NCBI GenBank assembly: GCA_002118135.1
Contig: BDIU01000070.1
Span: 1-64,000, forward strand
DNA length: 64,000 bases
Direction: 5' to 3'
DNA from: Trebouxia sp. TZW2008
Taxonomy: Eukaryota > Chlorophyta > Trebouxiophyceae > Trebouxiales > Trebouxiaceae
Shown piece by piece: positions 1 through 11,952 of the stretch. The position numbers and the translations under genes are program-made. Each line of letters opens with the position of its first letter. The first letter of the stretch is position 1. Below the pieces are notes generated by a model. It saw only the letters and a program-made list of their open reading frames with translations. It had not been told where the DNA came from and searched no databases.

Positions 1-163
<163 letters not shown>

Positions 164-266
164 CACAGACAGATCTTCTAGTTTCTTACTCTCTAGGCTG
201 CTTGCATGTCCACCTGTGCAGCCAGACGAATCACGTGAATTGATGTCAAACGTGTGTGCGCTGCAG

Positions 267-3200
267 CTGGGCGCACCAGCCATGACACGCCTTTTGGAAC
301 AGTGGTGCACACCTTCACTTTGGGCAACATCCATGACCATCTGTCAGGTGAGCAATCTGGAAGCCCATACCCTACACCCTAAATTCTACATCCTTTACAC
401 AACAGTCACCCATACTTACCTGGTAGTCATGCAAACCCTCATTAGTCCCCCATGCCCTCCTGATGTGGTGCGACTCTGTGTGCCCACTCTGACTAGCTGC
501 TTCAACCTCTTTGATGATTTCAGATCTTGCAAAAGTTTGCAGCTCAACAATTTGGCTGCCAGAGCTTTGCTGTCTGCATCAAGGGGCCAATTACGCTGGC
601 CAAACCTTGGCTTGGCTTTATCGTCTTGACATCATTCCTTGCCTGCAATATTGTGTTCTGGTTGCAGTGTGAAGCCAGGCTGCAGCTGTCAGCAGATCAT
701 GCGCTTCATGTTTTTGCACGTTGTTACTGAGTGTCCTAGATCTCAAGTCTAGATGTCTAGATGTGGCGCCTTGCCAAGCAACCTGTGTTCACATGCTATG
801 CTTTGAACAGCTTGTCCCCTGGCTTTTAATCTTGCTGTGATTGACTGCACAATCTGTTGTGCAGGGTGGAAGATAGACTTGGACATTGTGGGCACCAGCA
901 ATTCCTTCCATCAAGCTGTAAGTCCACACTCCACTTTTGCTTTGTGGCCATGTTTGCTGAAGCGCTTTTGACCTAGTATCAGCTGATGTACTGCTGTACG
1001 CCTTTGCCTGGTTGCGCAAGAGCGCAAGCTTATTGCATGCTGAAATAGACATGTCCAACATACAACTGCATGTGCAGACTTTGGGAGCAGGCACATTTGA
1101 TGAAATTTTTGGGCCAGGCAACACCCCTTCTTGGGCACTTCCCACAGATGTCATCAAGTATCAGAAGGACCAGCTCATCACCAATGAGCAAGGGTTCAAC
1201 CTGCAGAATGTGGTAAGCATAATTCCACCAAGCATTGTCTCAAATCATTGGCTTGAGTTTGTTACCTTGCTGGTTCATGACCTCAATGGCCGTCTGTATC
1301 AAGCTATCACTGACCATGCTATCAGTGTGGGAACAGCTAGCAGCTTTTTGACATCTGCTTCACGTGACTAGTGACACAGGTATGGAATAGTCCTGCTGAA
1401 AAGCAGTATTAAGCCCTGCTGCAGCATGACTAAGGGCCGCTTTTGGGTCCTACTGTGCTTGCTGTGTTTGGGATTTTGTCATTCCTCTTGTTCCATGCGG
1501 CTGTACTGTTCCTGCAGCACAAGATATTTGGGCATGGCAGGTGAGCTGCGGTTGACGTTAATCATTGGCCAAAAGTGCATCTGTTGTGCTTTTGCGGCTA
1601 TGTGTCTACGGAACGTGCTGTTGCTGCAAGGCAATGTAATCTGCTTTCACTCATCCTGAGCCATGCTTTGCAGCTTTGACCCATCCTGAGCCATGCGCTG
1701 CACCATTGACCAGTCAACACTGCAGACTGTCATGCTTGTCCTATGTGATCGAACAGACACAAGACACTGTGCCTGGCGATGGCTACTGCATGTAGTTGGG
1801 CAAAAGCCAAAAAGCACCAAGCGCTCCCATCACAAGCCGTCACAAATGAAGCGGCCAAGCGCTCCCATCACAAGACGTCACAAATGAAGCGGCCAAGAAC
1901 TCTTTCAGTGTGTTAAGCTTTGCTGTGCTGGGCCAGTCAACCTTTTCATTCATCAATGACGCAGCCAAAATCACCTACAGATTGAATCATGAAAGAAAAC
2001 TTTGATTATTGATGCAGCCAAAAACTCTTTCAATGTTCAAACGTTGCTGTGCAGGGCCAGTCAACCTTTTCATTCACCAATGATGCAGCCAAGAACGCCT
2101 ACAATGTGTCAAGAGGGTACGCCATTGTGCACACGGGAGCCACAGCTTCACAGCTGCTCCCGGCCGACCATCCGTTAGTCATGTAAGGCCCTTCCTCGGT
2201 CAGCCCCTCTTCCCTGCCCTCCTCCTTCAAGATTTGAGCAAGCCTGGTACATCTTTGAGCTTCTCTCTTTCTGATGCCAAGAGTCATAGGCTGTTCTTTT
2301 CTTTTTGCTTGCCATGCGTGTTTGCCAAGGCCTCTGCAGCATTTTGATGCCGCATGGTCAAAGCTACTCATACAGAATCCAAGAACACCCTAACATGGCC
2401 AACCTTGCATCCACTGTCTCATGTGTATGAACCTGATTGATCCCAGACACGCAGTCCATCTTGAGAGTGCCACTTGAGGTGCGAAAAGGGAGATGATGAG
2501 TTTTCAAGGGCATCACCTCACACTCCAGCAACACATCAAGCATCTATACTGTTGTGCACGGCTGCGGCTATGCATGTCTGATGCATTCAATGCTGTTGCA
2601 CTGGTTTCTGACCGCTCCTTGCTTTGTGCTATAGAGCTCAATCCTGGACTAAGTACCACATTGCAGTGACTCAGCGCAAAGAAGAAGAGCCAACACTGTC
2701 CAAGGACTACTATGACACTCATTCCCCATCAGTAAGCATTTCATCTATGGATGACAAGCAACATGGTCATTGCCAATGTGTGACACGCGCAATCAGCCCT
2801 GTTGGCTAGCTACAGCATGCATAGTGTTTCTTCTTCTGATGGTGATGATGGGTTTCTGCTGTGCATCTGGTTTGCCAGGTGTGCTGTCGTAAAGTCTGCA
2901 GTCCCTGTACCACACACTGCATACCATGCATCTTTGCATGTGCATGTTGCATGTGTACCAGACATGCCAGTGTCACAATTGTACCCAAAACCTGAGATGG
3001 CCACCTCAGCTGACAGCATGCGTTTGCATGGATCTGGCGCCTTGATAGTCATCGATTGCTCTGCATACACCTTGCGTCTCGAGCACTGTGCTACCTGATT
3101 TCTTTCTGCACGCATTGCAGTGTGCAATTGCGCTTCAGTCGTGGTGCTGTGACTCGATCTCAGCATTTTGCCGCTAACATCGCTGCATGCTGTCTCCGAA

Positions 3201-4101
3201 TGTCATCATGAGAACAGCAGAGCTTCCGATGCTGATCATTTGGCCTGCATCCTCTTGGACTGACAGCAGGGCAGCATCTCTGTCCACAGAATATCTATGA
3301 AGGGCTGCTATTGAGCTTCTGATGCTGATCATTTGGCCTTTATCCTCTTGGACTGACAGCAGGGCAGCATCTCTGTCCACAGGGTGTATACGCAGGGCTG
3401 CTATTGAGGACTTGACAACTTGCAGCGATGTGCACTGTAGCATCATGCGCCTTGTGATCACCCTTCGCTTGACGTGACTTCTGACATGCAGGTGCCAATT
3501 TGGACCCTAGACATGGCTCTCAACAATGAGACCATTGTGGGTCAGGACCTAGTGGCGTGGGTCATGGCAGGCATTGTGCATGTGCCTCGCAGTGAGGTAT
3601 GGTACTGTCAGTCCTGTGAATGGATGTGCAAGCTCATTGCTTGCCTCTTGCTGCGATGCAGTGAGATATGTTGTTCTGAACTTACGTAAATGCAACAATG
3701 CAATCATTGTGGGTCAGGACCTGGTGGCGTGGATCATGGCAGGCATTGTGCATGTACCTCGCAGTGAGGTATAGTTCTTTCAGTCCTGTGAACGCATGTA
3801 CAAGCTCATTGCTCGTCCCTGTGCCATCTGATCACTCATGTTGGGATACAGTGTGAGACTCGTCCAGTAAACTACTTTCGCCAATGTTTTGATTTGTTTG
3901 CAGGATGACCCCCTGATCACTAATGTTGGAACACAATTCGAGATCCGTCCAGTAAACTATTTTGACCAGCTTGCTACCCTTGATGTGTATGAGCAAAACT
4001 CTTTTGAGCCCTGCGCTCCCCAACATGGAGATGCCTTTGACTATTCTTATGACTCGTCTGGCGATAACGTCAACTACAACAAAATGACATTCAAGTACTG
4101 A
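267..4101 (+). CDS. Copper amine oxidase, C-terminal part (5' end outside window)
   Basis: This is the C-terminal part (about 265 residues) of a copper/topaquinone amine oxidase, which oxidises primary amines to aldehydes, H2O2 and ammonia. Exons: 267-347, 865-917, 1078-1212, 2055-2182, 2635-2731, 3492-3596 and 3904-4101 (TGA); intron phases agree. The family's copper-binding HxH is visible as His-Asp-His at 332-340. The third copper ligand is the His codon at 3579-3581 in the GIVHVPRSE block. The last exon has the typical C-terminal block with RPVNYFD. The topaquinone Tyr motif lies upstream of this region in the family and is therefore outside the window. Introns hold decayed copies of exons 4, 6 and 7 plus simple tandem repeats. 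The next gene converges on this one. Substrate and compartment cannot be told. Exon edges are manual calls. Confidence 0.85.
1818..1893 (+). repeat. Two-copy ~38-bp direct repeat in amine oxidase intron
   Basis: A block beginning CAAGCGCTCCCATCACAAG occurs at 1818 and again at 1856, followed both times by a CGTCACAAATGAAGCGGCCAAG-type tail. It lies in the intron between exons 3 and 4. I see no coding role. Confidence 0.85.
1895..2018 (+). pseudogene. Relic upstream copy of amine oxidase exon 4 start
   Basis: The stretch beginning at 1895 matches the stretch beginning near 2019, a period of about 124 bp. It contains intron end, 3' splice site and the first ~40 bases of exon 4 (GGCCAGTCAACCTTTTCATTC). 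In the copy the acceptor has decayed from GCAGGG to GCTGGG, and its exon-like part quickly diverges. Confidence 0.75.
3221..3406 (+). repeat. Tandem duplication, 2 x 93 bp, intronic
   Basis: Two adjacent copies start at 3221 (AGCTTCCGATGCTGATC) and 3314 (AGCTTCTGATGCTGATC) and stay similar to about 3406. They lie in the intron between amine oxidase exons 5 and 6. They do not resemble an amine oxidase exon. Confidence 0.85.
3697..3776 (+). pseudogene. Relic downstream copy of amine oxidase exon 6
   Basis: This is a near-identical copy of the 3' two thirds of exon 6 together with its donor (AGTGAG|GTAT). It still encodes the VGQDLVAW and GIVHVPRSE blocks, including the copper-ligand His codon, and differs at only a few positions (for example Val to Ile). 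It lacks the exon's own acceptor. It is probably removed with the intron, but it could act as an alternative donor. Confidence 0.8.
3833..3890 (+). pseudogene. Relic upstream copy of amine oxidase exon 7
   Basis: The sequence matches the start of the last exon (3904 onward) from the ATCACT-ATGTTGG block through CGTCCAGTAAACTA. It has indels and a lost frame and sits just before the true 3' splice site at 3903. Confidence 0.75.
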
Positions 4102-5364
4102 TGCAGCAAAGCTTTGCTGCTGGCGACTCTGTGAATGATGCACCTGCGACTGTGGTGCAAATGTGAATTACACGCCTGACTCTGGGTTTGGTGTGTTCAC
4201 TGACAGCTACTGTAGCTTACACATGTAGACATAGGTGACATGTCATTGACAAACATTGACAAGTACGAGACTTGGTCACTATATAGAAGCAAAAGAGTGA
4301 CACTGCGACCAGTACCCATAGACGCTTTTTTTGGTGTGTGCCAACTGTTTAACAAGGTGAACAGAGACTGACAAGCAGACAGAATTTATGACTAGGCATG
4401 CCTATCGTGTACAGATACTGGTTCCAGTATTGCCTGGGACCAGCAGCTATTGATGACATGTATTGGCACTTGCTTTCGTTAACCTCTGAAGTATGAAGCA
4501 CGAGTTGATACGCATGTGAAGAGACGTAGCTGAGCTGAAGTGCAGGCTAGGCTGAGTATGTCATTGAGTGCTGTTTGCCTACTGGTCAGAAACAATCGCT
4601 CATACGAGCATCATCAAGTGCTGTGCATTGACCTTGTGCAATGTAACAAATGCTCCCATTGACTGTTGGAAACCTGGTGTTGTAATTTGTTCAGTAACGT
4701 CGAGGAGCTTGTGCTGTGTGGTGGAACAACAGGAAAAGATGCTCATGCACTATATAGCTCAGGCCCCCCATAAGATGGGAGAGATCCTCACCCTCTGCTA
4801 TGCGGTGCATCAAGAAAACTCTCAATATGACTGTCAGCCCTGAACAGCAAGGGCACATGAATGTGAGCTACATCTGGTTTTTGTATTTACATCGCAACCT
4901 GTTGTATCATCACTGCGTTCTCATCTCTACAATCTTGCACAGCAGGGGCAACCAACATCATGCAAACAAGCAACACACACAACACCAAGCTAACATGCAA
5001 TCCCCTATTCAACAACTGCAATTGAGCAAGTCGGGCATCTACTCTATGACCAACCGCATTGAACAAGTTCGAAAATGATTAATGAAACGCCCTGTACTGC
5101 AGGTTCGGTCTGTTTCTAACCAAGCTCAATTTGCCAAACCTTGGCTGTCCTTACTAGATTACCACCTTCGTGTATGCAAGAAACTGTGTTGCCTGTGGGC
5201 TCTGCATGCAGAACTGTTTCACAGCTCTGAGGCCCCCAAGAGATTTGGTGTTTTGGTTCTGAGCTGCCTGAAAAACAACTCTCGCTATGACGCGCAACAG
5301 CGTACACTTTCCTCTGAATACATGTCTTTTTGTGTTCTGGCGGCCAGAGGATGGCATGATGAGT
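4102..5364. other. Convergent intergenic region (amine oxidase / nucleolin 3' ends)
   Basis: About 1.26 kb lies between the stop codons of two converging genes. It presumably holds both 3' UTRs. Short open frames exist here (for example 5082-5378 plus strand), but they show no family signature, codon pattern or exon-like partner. I see no RNA gene or repeat. Confidence 0.6.
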
Positions 5365-8300
5365 CTAATCAAAGGTGACTTTGCTGCCAGACGCTGAGCC
5401 AGCATCAATCTTCATCTTGGGCTTGAAGTCGCCCCTGCCACGGCCCCCTCGGCCACCCCTGTCACCCCCACGGCCACCTCTAAATCCTCCACGTCCACCT
5501 ACAAAGCTCGCTTTTTGAGCTAAACTGGAACTGATTGATGCTGCAGGAGCTTGCATGTACACACGACAGCAAGCTGCAACTTCTAGAGTCAGGGCTCGCA
5601 GCTGTTGCGCAAATGCCGCTCCGGTTGAAGAGACCGCCCTTAGACCACAGCCAGCACATTGGAGATGTGTCTTGCTTGCGTTCCAAGCCAAACAACACTG
5701 CAGTCCCTACTGGAGCGTGTAACCAAACCACAAAAGCTGTTGATGGCTGCAGATCATCAGCACAATCCCTGGAGCAACACAGGACTTGAGCTACACACAC
5801 CTGGCACCCTCACTACAACGTGTGTTCTACTGAGATAATTACAAGCACAGGTGATGGTCACTGTGTGGGTGCAAAATAGAGACATTGGATAGATATAAAT
5901 GCAGTAGAATTGTTGCATGCTGGGTAAGTCCGAAAGGGTAAAGGCACCGACGGCGCTCCCCACGGCAATGGAATCAGCTTGCACGGGCCCAGGAGACCTC
6001 AGGGGGTCTGCAACCAGGTCCATCACTATATGGCGTTACTGCAGGGCCATACACCATGAAGCCCTCACTGAGGAGGCGGTGCCCCTGTGCAGTGGGCTTC
6101 CTGTGGGGGTTAGACCACAGGCTAGCCCCGCCAAACCACACCTAAAACTAGCTGAGCTTGCAGTCAATGTGGAGGTTAGACGACATATCAGCCTGTACAC
6201 CTAACATAGCTGACCTTTGCACACAATGACAAATTGATCCACGAGTCAGCCCCGCCCCCACCACACCTGACCTAGCTGCACCACTTCAATGTGGGGATCA
6301 CTCATGAAGTCTCACCAAACCACAGCTCACAAGCAGACTTGCTAGCAGACTTGCAAGCCGTGCATAGCGTGAGGGACGCATTCAAGCCAAGGAACATTTC
6401 GAAACAGGCTACAGGAAGAAAGCGACAAAAGGCATGGAATGCAGGATGGCTGACCTCGGCCACCATCCCTGCCACCACCAAAGCCGCGGCCGCCACCTCT
6501 GCCACCGCCAAAACCACCACGACCGCCGCCACGGCCACCACCTCTGCCACCACCGCTGCTAGGGTTGAGGTCTACCTTGAGGTAGCCGCCAGCTGCTTCT
6601 GTGCCATCATACTCACCAGCCTTGTTCTGCACAAGGACACACAGCACACTGGGCAAAAGATAAGATCCATCACTGAGCTTGCATCTTGGTGCAGAAAGCC
6701 CTGAACAAAAGATTCTGGGTAAGCTGACAACGAGTGTACCTTTACCACCATAGCTCCATCTACCAGTCCATCAAATTGTGACTGTACTTCACATGTTGGG
6801 CAAAAAGATGTCTGCAGAAATGGTCATGATGGTGGGATCATACCCCTGCAAAACTCCAGTGCATAAGTCCTGTGCAATCTTGCATTGGCTATGCTTGCAA
6901 TCCTAGAGGCTCCATAATGCAGGTTCTGCATGCAACCAGCAGTCAGACGCTGAAAAGGCACACATTCAGAGGCCCTTCAAGGCAGGATGCTGCATGCATG
7001 CTAACACCGCACCAAGCCACAGAGGAAGCAGCACCCACAACCACAAACACAATCAAAACGCTTTGCCTCAACTGAGCAACAAAACGACCCCCCGAGTTCC
7101 AAGGAAGAAAGAAAACAGGAACAACCCAAAAAGAGACATACAGGACATACAAAAGCCAAGGAACAGAGCTGCTCAGACAGCATACCTTGGCGTCAACGCT
7201 GCCAAACTCAATGAAGCCAATGCCCTTCAGCTCACCAGACTCGCGATCTGAAGGCAGGCGCACATTGTTGACAGTGCCGCACTCTGCAAAGGCCTCGGTC
7301 AGCTGCTGACGCACAGCGTCCTCGCCCAAGTACTTGTCAAAGCCCTTCACAAAGATGGTGGTGCCCTCTGTGTCTGAAAACTGATCTGCATCCAGCAGAA
7401 GGCATGTTGAGAAGATGTCAGATGAAGCACAACACTCAGCAGCGTTTGGCCAGATGGCAAATGGATACTGCACTGCCCATCTAGCAATGCTGCTGTTGAT
7501 GGGGCCATCCAGCTATGAGGTGTGAACTTGGCATGTCACATGGAAGCCCCTGGGCAAATAGCAAAGAGCTATTGCACTGCTTGTCTCACGATGTGACCCC
7601 GAACAATGAGTAGTTCATGTATCATTGTTCAGTTCACATGCAGCTTACATCATGCTGCCACTGATGTGCTGTGACTGCTCAACAACACCTCTGCCTGGAC
7701 TGCTGTAGCCCTAACATCATGATATTGTTTGGTGTTGCTTACAAAGTCTTCAATTGCGACCTTACAACGCTGCCCAAATTAAGACCTGCTATACAGTATG
7801 CAAAAGTGTGCAACCTGTACACGTACATGATTGGCACACTGTTGCTGATGACTGGAATCAGCACAGACACAGGTAGCACACTCTTCATAAGTTTGAAACA
7901 GCACAAGCACGCACTTGGTATCGTCAGAAAAAGTCTCAGAAATGCTCAGAACAGCTTCAAAGAAGCACAGCGGAAGGATCTTACTTCTCTGGGGCCTTTC
8001 ACTTCCACCAAAGCCGCCACCACCGCCGCCGCCACCGCCAGTCCTCTCCTGTGCGGTGTCAATGAAGATCTCACGGTTGCCAAACTCCTGACCGCTCATG
8101 CCAATGGCCTTAGCAGCTGCCTCAACGCTCTCAAACTGGATGTGGGCAAAGCCCTTTGCCCTGCCTGTCTCCCTGTCATAAGCTGCAGGAAAAGCACAAG
8201 TCAGCACTGACAGAGTCATTATAGTAAAAATGCACAGCACCATCAGTTGCCGCTACACTCTCAAACTGGATGTGGGCAAGAGGCTTGGACCCTGCCTGTC

Positions 8301-11300
8301 TTCGTGTCGAAGGCTGGAAACATACCACATAGTTCAACATCAAAAGCATAGTAACAATCGCTATGCACAGGACAGAATATGGCAACAGCTGGTTGTACAA
8401 GACTCAAAGTGCCTTGCTGCACTCTACAAGACACAGGGACAGCAAGCAAGTTTCCACAAGCACAGACTTATCAGCATGTCACGCTGACAAGGAGCTCAAG
8501 CAGGAAGATCGATTGCAAACAATGCATGTTGTAGCTAGTGCATGCCAGCAAATTGACGGATTGAGTATATTTAGAGGCTGTATAGGGAATCAACATGTTT
8601 GTGCTTTACACAAGACTCGCAGATATTGCCCTGTTTGCTGATGCCGCTGTCTGCAAGTATCTGCAGAAGTAACACTTACGCCACAAGAGAAACAAGCTAC
8701 AAGATTGCAAAGCTCACCAATACAGCACTCAGTAACAGAGCCACAGTCAGCACAAAAACCAGCCAGGTCTCCATCACTGGTGCTCCAGGAGAATTTCTTG
8801 CACTTCTTGCTAAAGTCAATGACTCCACAGAGATTTGCAGCAAATGAGGGCTTACCAATGCGGCACTCAGAAACTGAGCCACAGTCAGCAAAGAATCCAG
8901 CCAGATCCTCATCAGTGGCGCTCCAGGGCAAGTTCTTGCAAAAGATGGTGCGGCTGCCGTTGGCTGCACCCACATTTGCCTCAGGCTTGGCTGCTGCCTT
9001 GGGTGCTGCTGCTCCGTCGTTCTTCTTTGCCTTCTTGACAGGCTGCACAGATCATCACACACATGAACACAGCTTGCCTTCTTTGAATAGGTTGAATAAA
9101 GCGTCACACTCTCCCGCCACATGGCCTCTACTGTTGATTTTTGCAACAGATATCAGCTGGAGCAGTTGTTAATTGTTTCCTGGATTTGAGTCTGAATAGC
9201 GATAACATCTTGATGATCTCGCAAATAATCACAATGTTACAGCAAACAGGCACATGAGTGCAGGAGCTGCTTTCTGCAGATGCCAAGGTGTTGCTGCAAG
9301 ACTCAACTGTGGTCTAAACGCATATGCTAGCTTTGCATGAACAAGCAAGCAAGGATTGACAGCAATCAGTGACAACAAGGTCCTCCTAGAATGCGGTGAG
9401 ATCCTGGTTAGCGCTGATAATGGGTGTTGCATTGGTATGACTGCGCACCTGTGCCTCCTCTTCCTCTTCCTCGGACTCTTCTTCAGATGACTCCTCCTCT
9501 GACTCCTCCTGCATGCCACAGCATGTCAGCAAACAAGCACGAAAGCTGCTGTACTGTCCAAGGGTCGGATTTGTCACAATTGCATGATGCACAGCAGGCA
9601 AACAATTGTCGCTGCAGCAGATCTCTGCAAGAGCATGAGTACCTTGCTGATGCTGCAAACAATAGCCTAAATCAAATGCAAACACTTCCCACATAAAGAT
9701 CAGCAATGTTTAGGTCCTTGACCTAGTGTAAGCAATGCTGCCACACAAAGCAGGCACAGAGCCTCAGGCGGGCATGCACAATCAACTATAGAGCAACGCA
9801 ATTCTGCCATTTTCATGCTGGAGTTTGGTAAAAAGTCAGGCAAGGCAATCGACAGGCAAGGCAATCGACAGGCAACGTTGATAAAAGCAGGCAGCGGAAC
9901 AGCCCTTACTTTGGAGATCTCAGTAGCCTTCCTCTTGCCAGCCTTAGCAGCCTCAGCAGGTGCTGCAGCTGGTGCATCGTCATCTGACTCTTCTTCACTG
10001 GACTCTTCCTCTTCACTGGACTCTTCCTCGCTGGAAGATGCAGCAGCTGCAGTTGTTGCCTTAGCACCTGCTGCAGCAGCCCTCTTGTTGTTCTTGACTG
10101 CTGCTGCTGGTGGGTCTGCCATCTTGACATCACCGTCATCATCGCTGTCAGATGATTCCTCATCTGAGCTGTCATCAGCTGCTGCTGCAGGTGCTTTCAC
10201 TGGGGTTGCCTCTTCCTCTTCATCAGAGGACTCTTCCTCACTGCTGCTGTCAGCTTTGACTGCTGCCTTGGCGGGTGTTGCCTGCAATATCAGCTCACAG
10301 CACGCATGTCAAGCTGGGGAATGAGCATCGTCACTTGCAGCTAGTATGAACTTGGTGTTGCATGACAACCCTGACAGAAGGGTCAAGTCAATGGGTGTAT
10401 TGTAAAGGAGCAACAGTGGAATGAAGCTTGCAGGGCTTTGACACTATCGGCATTGCTACAGCAACCTTCTCTGACAAGACCCACACGGTGATTGGCAAGA
10501 CAGCAGCTGCGCATGCAGCACTCAGCATTGCACCGTAGGTTTTGACTTCAGAACAATCCACAAATATGTCACAATTGCATTGTGCATGGCATGGCAAGCA
10601 GAACAAGTTACACACCTCCTCTTCATCAGAGCTCTCTGAGGACTCAGCAGGTGCTGGGGCAGCAGCAGGTGTTGCTGGTTCTTCTTCATCTGATGACTCT
10701 TCCTCTGATGAGTCTTCTGCACTGCTTGAGTCTGCAGCCGCAGCTGCTGCTGCTGGGGTCGCAGCCTGCAAGAATAGCAACTTTCTTCAGGGCGCATTTG
10801 AGCAGCAGCCAGAATGCTTTGACAAGCAGCTGATGACAGTGCTGAACAGCTGCTCATGCTGACCTCGTCATCGGACGACTCTTCGTCAGAAGACTCTTCT
10901 TCAGAAGAGCTGTCCTCGGCAGCTGCTGTTGCCTGTATTGTGTATATGCATACACTCGGTCATACGAAACAGTGAGATCTAAGACGGGCGCCCAGAGCGA
11001 TCGAAGCCTTGTGGAGCTGCATCACGATTGCACAATACAGTGCGATGCACTGCGCTGATTACCTTGACGGTTGTTGGCGTCGCCGCACCGTTCGCTTTCA
11101 CGGGAGTTGCATCCTCCTCGTCACTTGAAGACTCCTCTTCGCTGCTGGTCTCGTCCTGTACATAGACGTCATGTTTGATGCCTGCGCTTGTGTGCTGGAC
11201 GCTCACGCACACCCATCGAAAGCAAACTCACCTTCTTTGGGACAACTTTCTTGGTCTCGGCCTTGACAGCGGCCTGCTTTGCCTTCACGTTCTTTTTCGC

Positions 11301-11345
11301 CGCGGCTGCTGGCTTGGCCTGAGAAGCTGACTTTGCCTTTGCCAT
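5365..11345 (-). CDS. Nucleolin-like nucleolar RNA-binding protein
   Basis: This encodes a nucleolin (plant NUC-L / yeast Nsr1 type) of about 582 residues, a nucleolar factor for rDNA chromatin and pre-rRNA processing. Exons on the minus strand: 11345-11232, 11155-11063, 10932-10864, 10765-10616, 10281-9910, 9508-9449, 9042-8856, 8182-7985, 7385-7186, 6626-6455 and 5498-5365. Domains in order: a Lys/Ala-rich basic start (MAKAKSAS); five exons of Ser-Glu-Asp acidic runs separated by TP-x-K basic patches (casein kinase 2-like and TPxK-like sites); RRM1 with RNP2 TIFCKNLPW and RNP1 KGFAHIQF; RRM2 with TIFVKGFD and KGIGFIEF; then a Gly-Arg-rich GAR tail ending KVTFD. All six exons of the acidic region have phase-0 ends. 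Introns contain decayed copies of the RRM1 exons. The start lies in a CpG-rich segment. The family call is firm; individual exon edges are manual. Confidence 0.93.
8243..8316 (-). pseudogene. Relic upstream copy of nucleolin exon 8 (RRM1 second half)
   Basis: On the minus strand this repeats the start of exon 8. It keeps a TTTCCAG acceptor-like edge, then an FDTKTGR-like start and the HIQFESV block, with a frameshift between them. The true exon 8 begins at 8182. The copy therefore lies upstream in transcript order and is broken. Confidence 0.8.
8706..8808 (-). pseudogene. Relic downstream copy of nucleolin exon 7 end (RRM1 first half)
   Basis: It repeats the last ~95 bases of exon 7 and the donor region. 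The translated copy reads WSTSDGDLAGFCADCGSV against WSATDEDLAGFFADCGSV in the true exon. It lies in the following intron, after the true exon 7 (9042-8856). Confidence 0.82.
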
Positions 11346-11520
11346 GATCGCTCAAACTTGTATCTGCTTCTTCTGCTGGACTGCGCTTCAGCGGCCTCAC
11401 GCAAGAAGCAAGTTTCACGCAAGGGTCTGGCCGCCGCGAGTAGCTCCCGTGCATTAGGTTTGAGCGCTGAGACATATGCGTGAGTCAAGCGCATTTTCGG
11501 GATCCCAAGAACTGCCTGGA
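11000..11520. promoter_or_regulatory. CpG-rich 5' region of nucleolin
   Basis: CpG dinucleotides are dense around the nucleolin start codon (11345), across exons 1-2 and the upstream flank, whereas the rest of the gene is CpG-poor. This is probably a promoter-associated region. No TATA element is convincing. Confidence 0.5.
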
Positions 11521-11952
11521 TTTGTGATCAAAGGCCTGCACAGACAGATGCAAGTCTTAGAGAAGCGTCAATTTTGCCGAACTATAAATCCACTTTTCAA
11601 TTGACAGCCGCTTCCTGTACATCAGCAAGTCCTACAGTCTTGCATCAGGAGTTGACGTCGTGGAGACTCAGTGATGCCTTCTGAGGGCTTTTGGACTGGA
11701 TATACGCAAAGCTTGTAACAAGTGCAAATGACCTTGCTCAGCGGCTGACACAGTCGACCATTGTCATAATTCAATTTGTTACGATATGTGCAGCCAACAG
11801 GATTTGAAGTTTGCAAGCACGCTGAACAGCAATGCTGGCTGCTGCCATTTGATGAGGGTATGTTTCATCTGTTCAGGAACATGCAAGCACTGACCAGATC
11901 TACAACTACAACAGCTTGCAAGAGCGCTGCTGGGAAAGCTACAGCAGAGAGC
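11346..11952. other. Intergenic region between nucleolin start and Sec23-like 3' end
   Basis: Both flanking genes are on the minus strand. The 607 bp should hold the nucleolin promoter (right next to 11345, CpG-rich up to about 11520) and the Sec23-like 3' UTR. I see no further gene. Confidence 0.6.

Noticed and set aside
9815..10324. Plus-strand Ser/Ala-rich open frame
   Set aside because: It is the antisense shadow of the nucleolin acidic exon; there are no splice-compatible neighbours or family signature.
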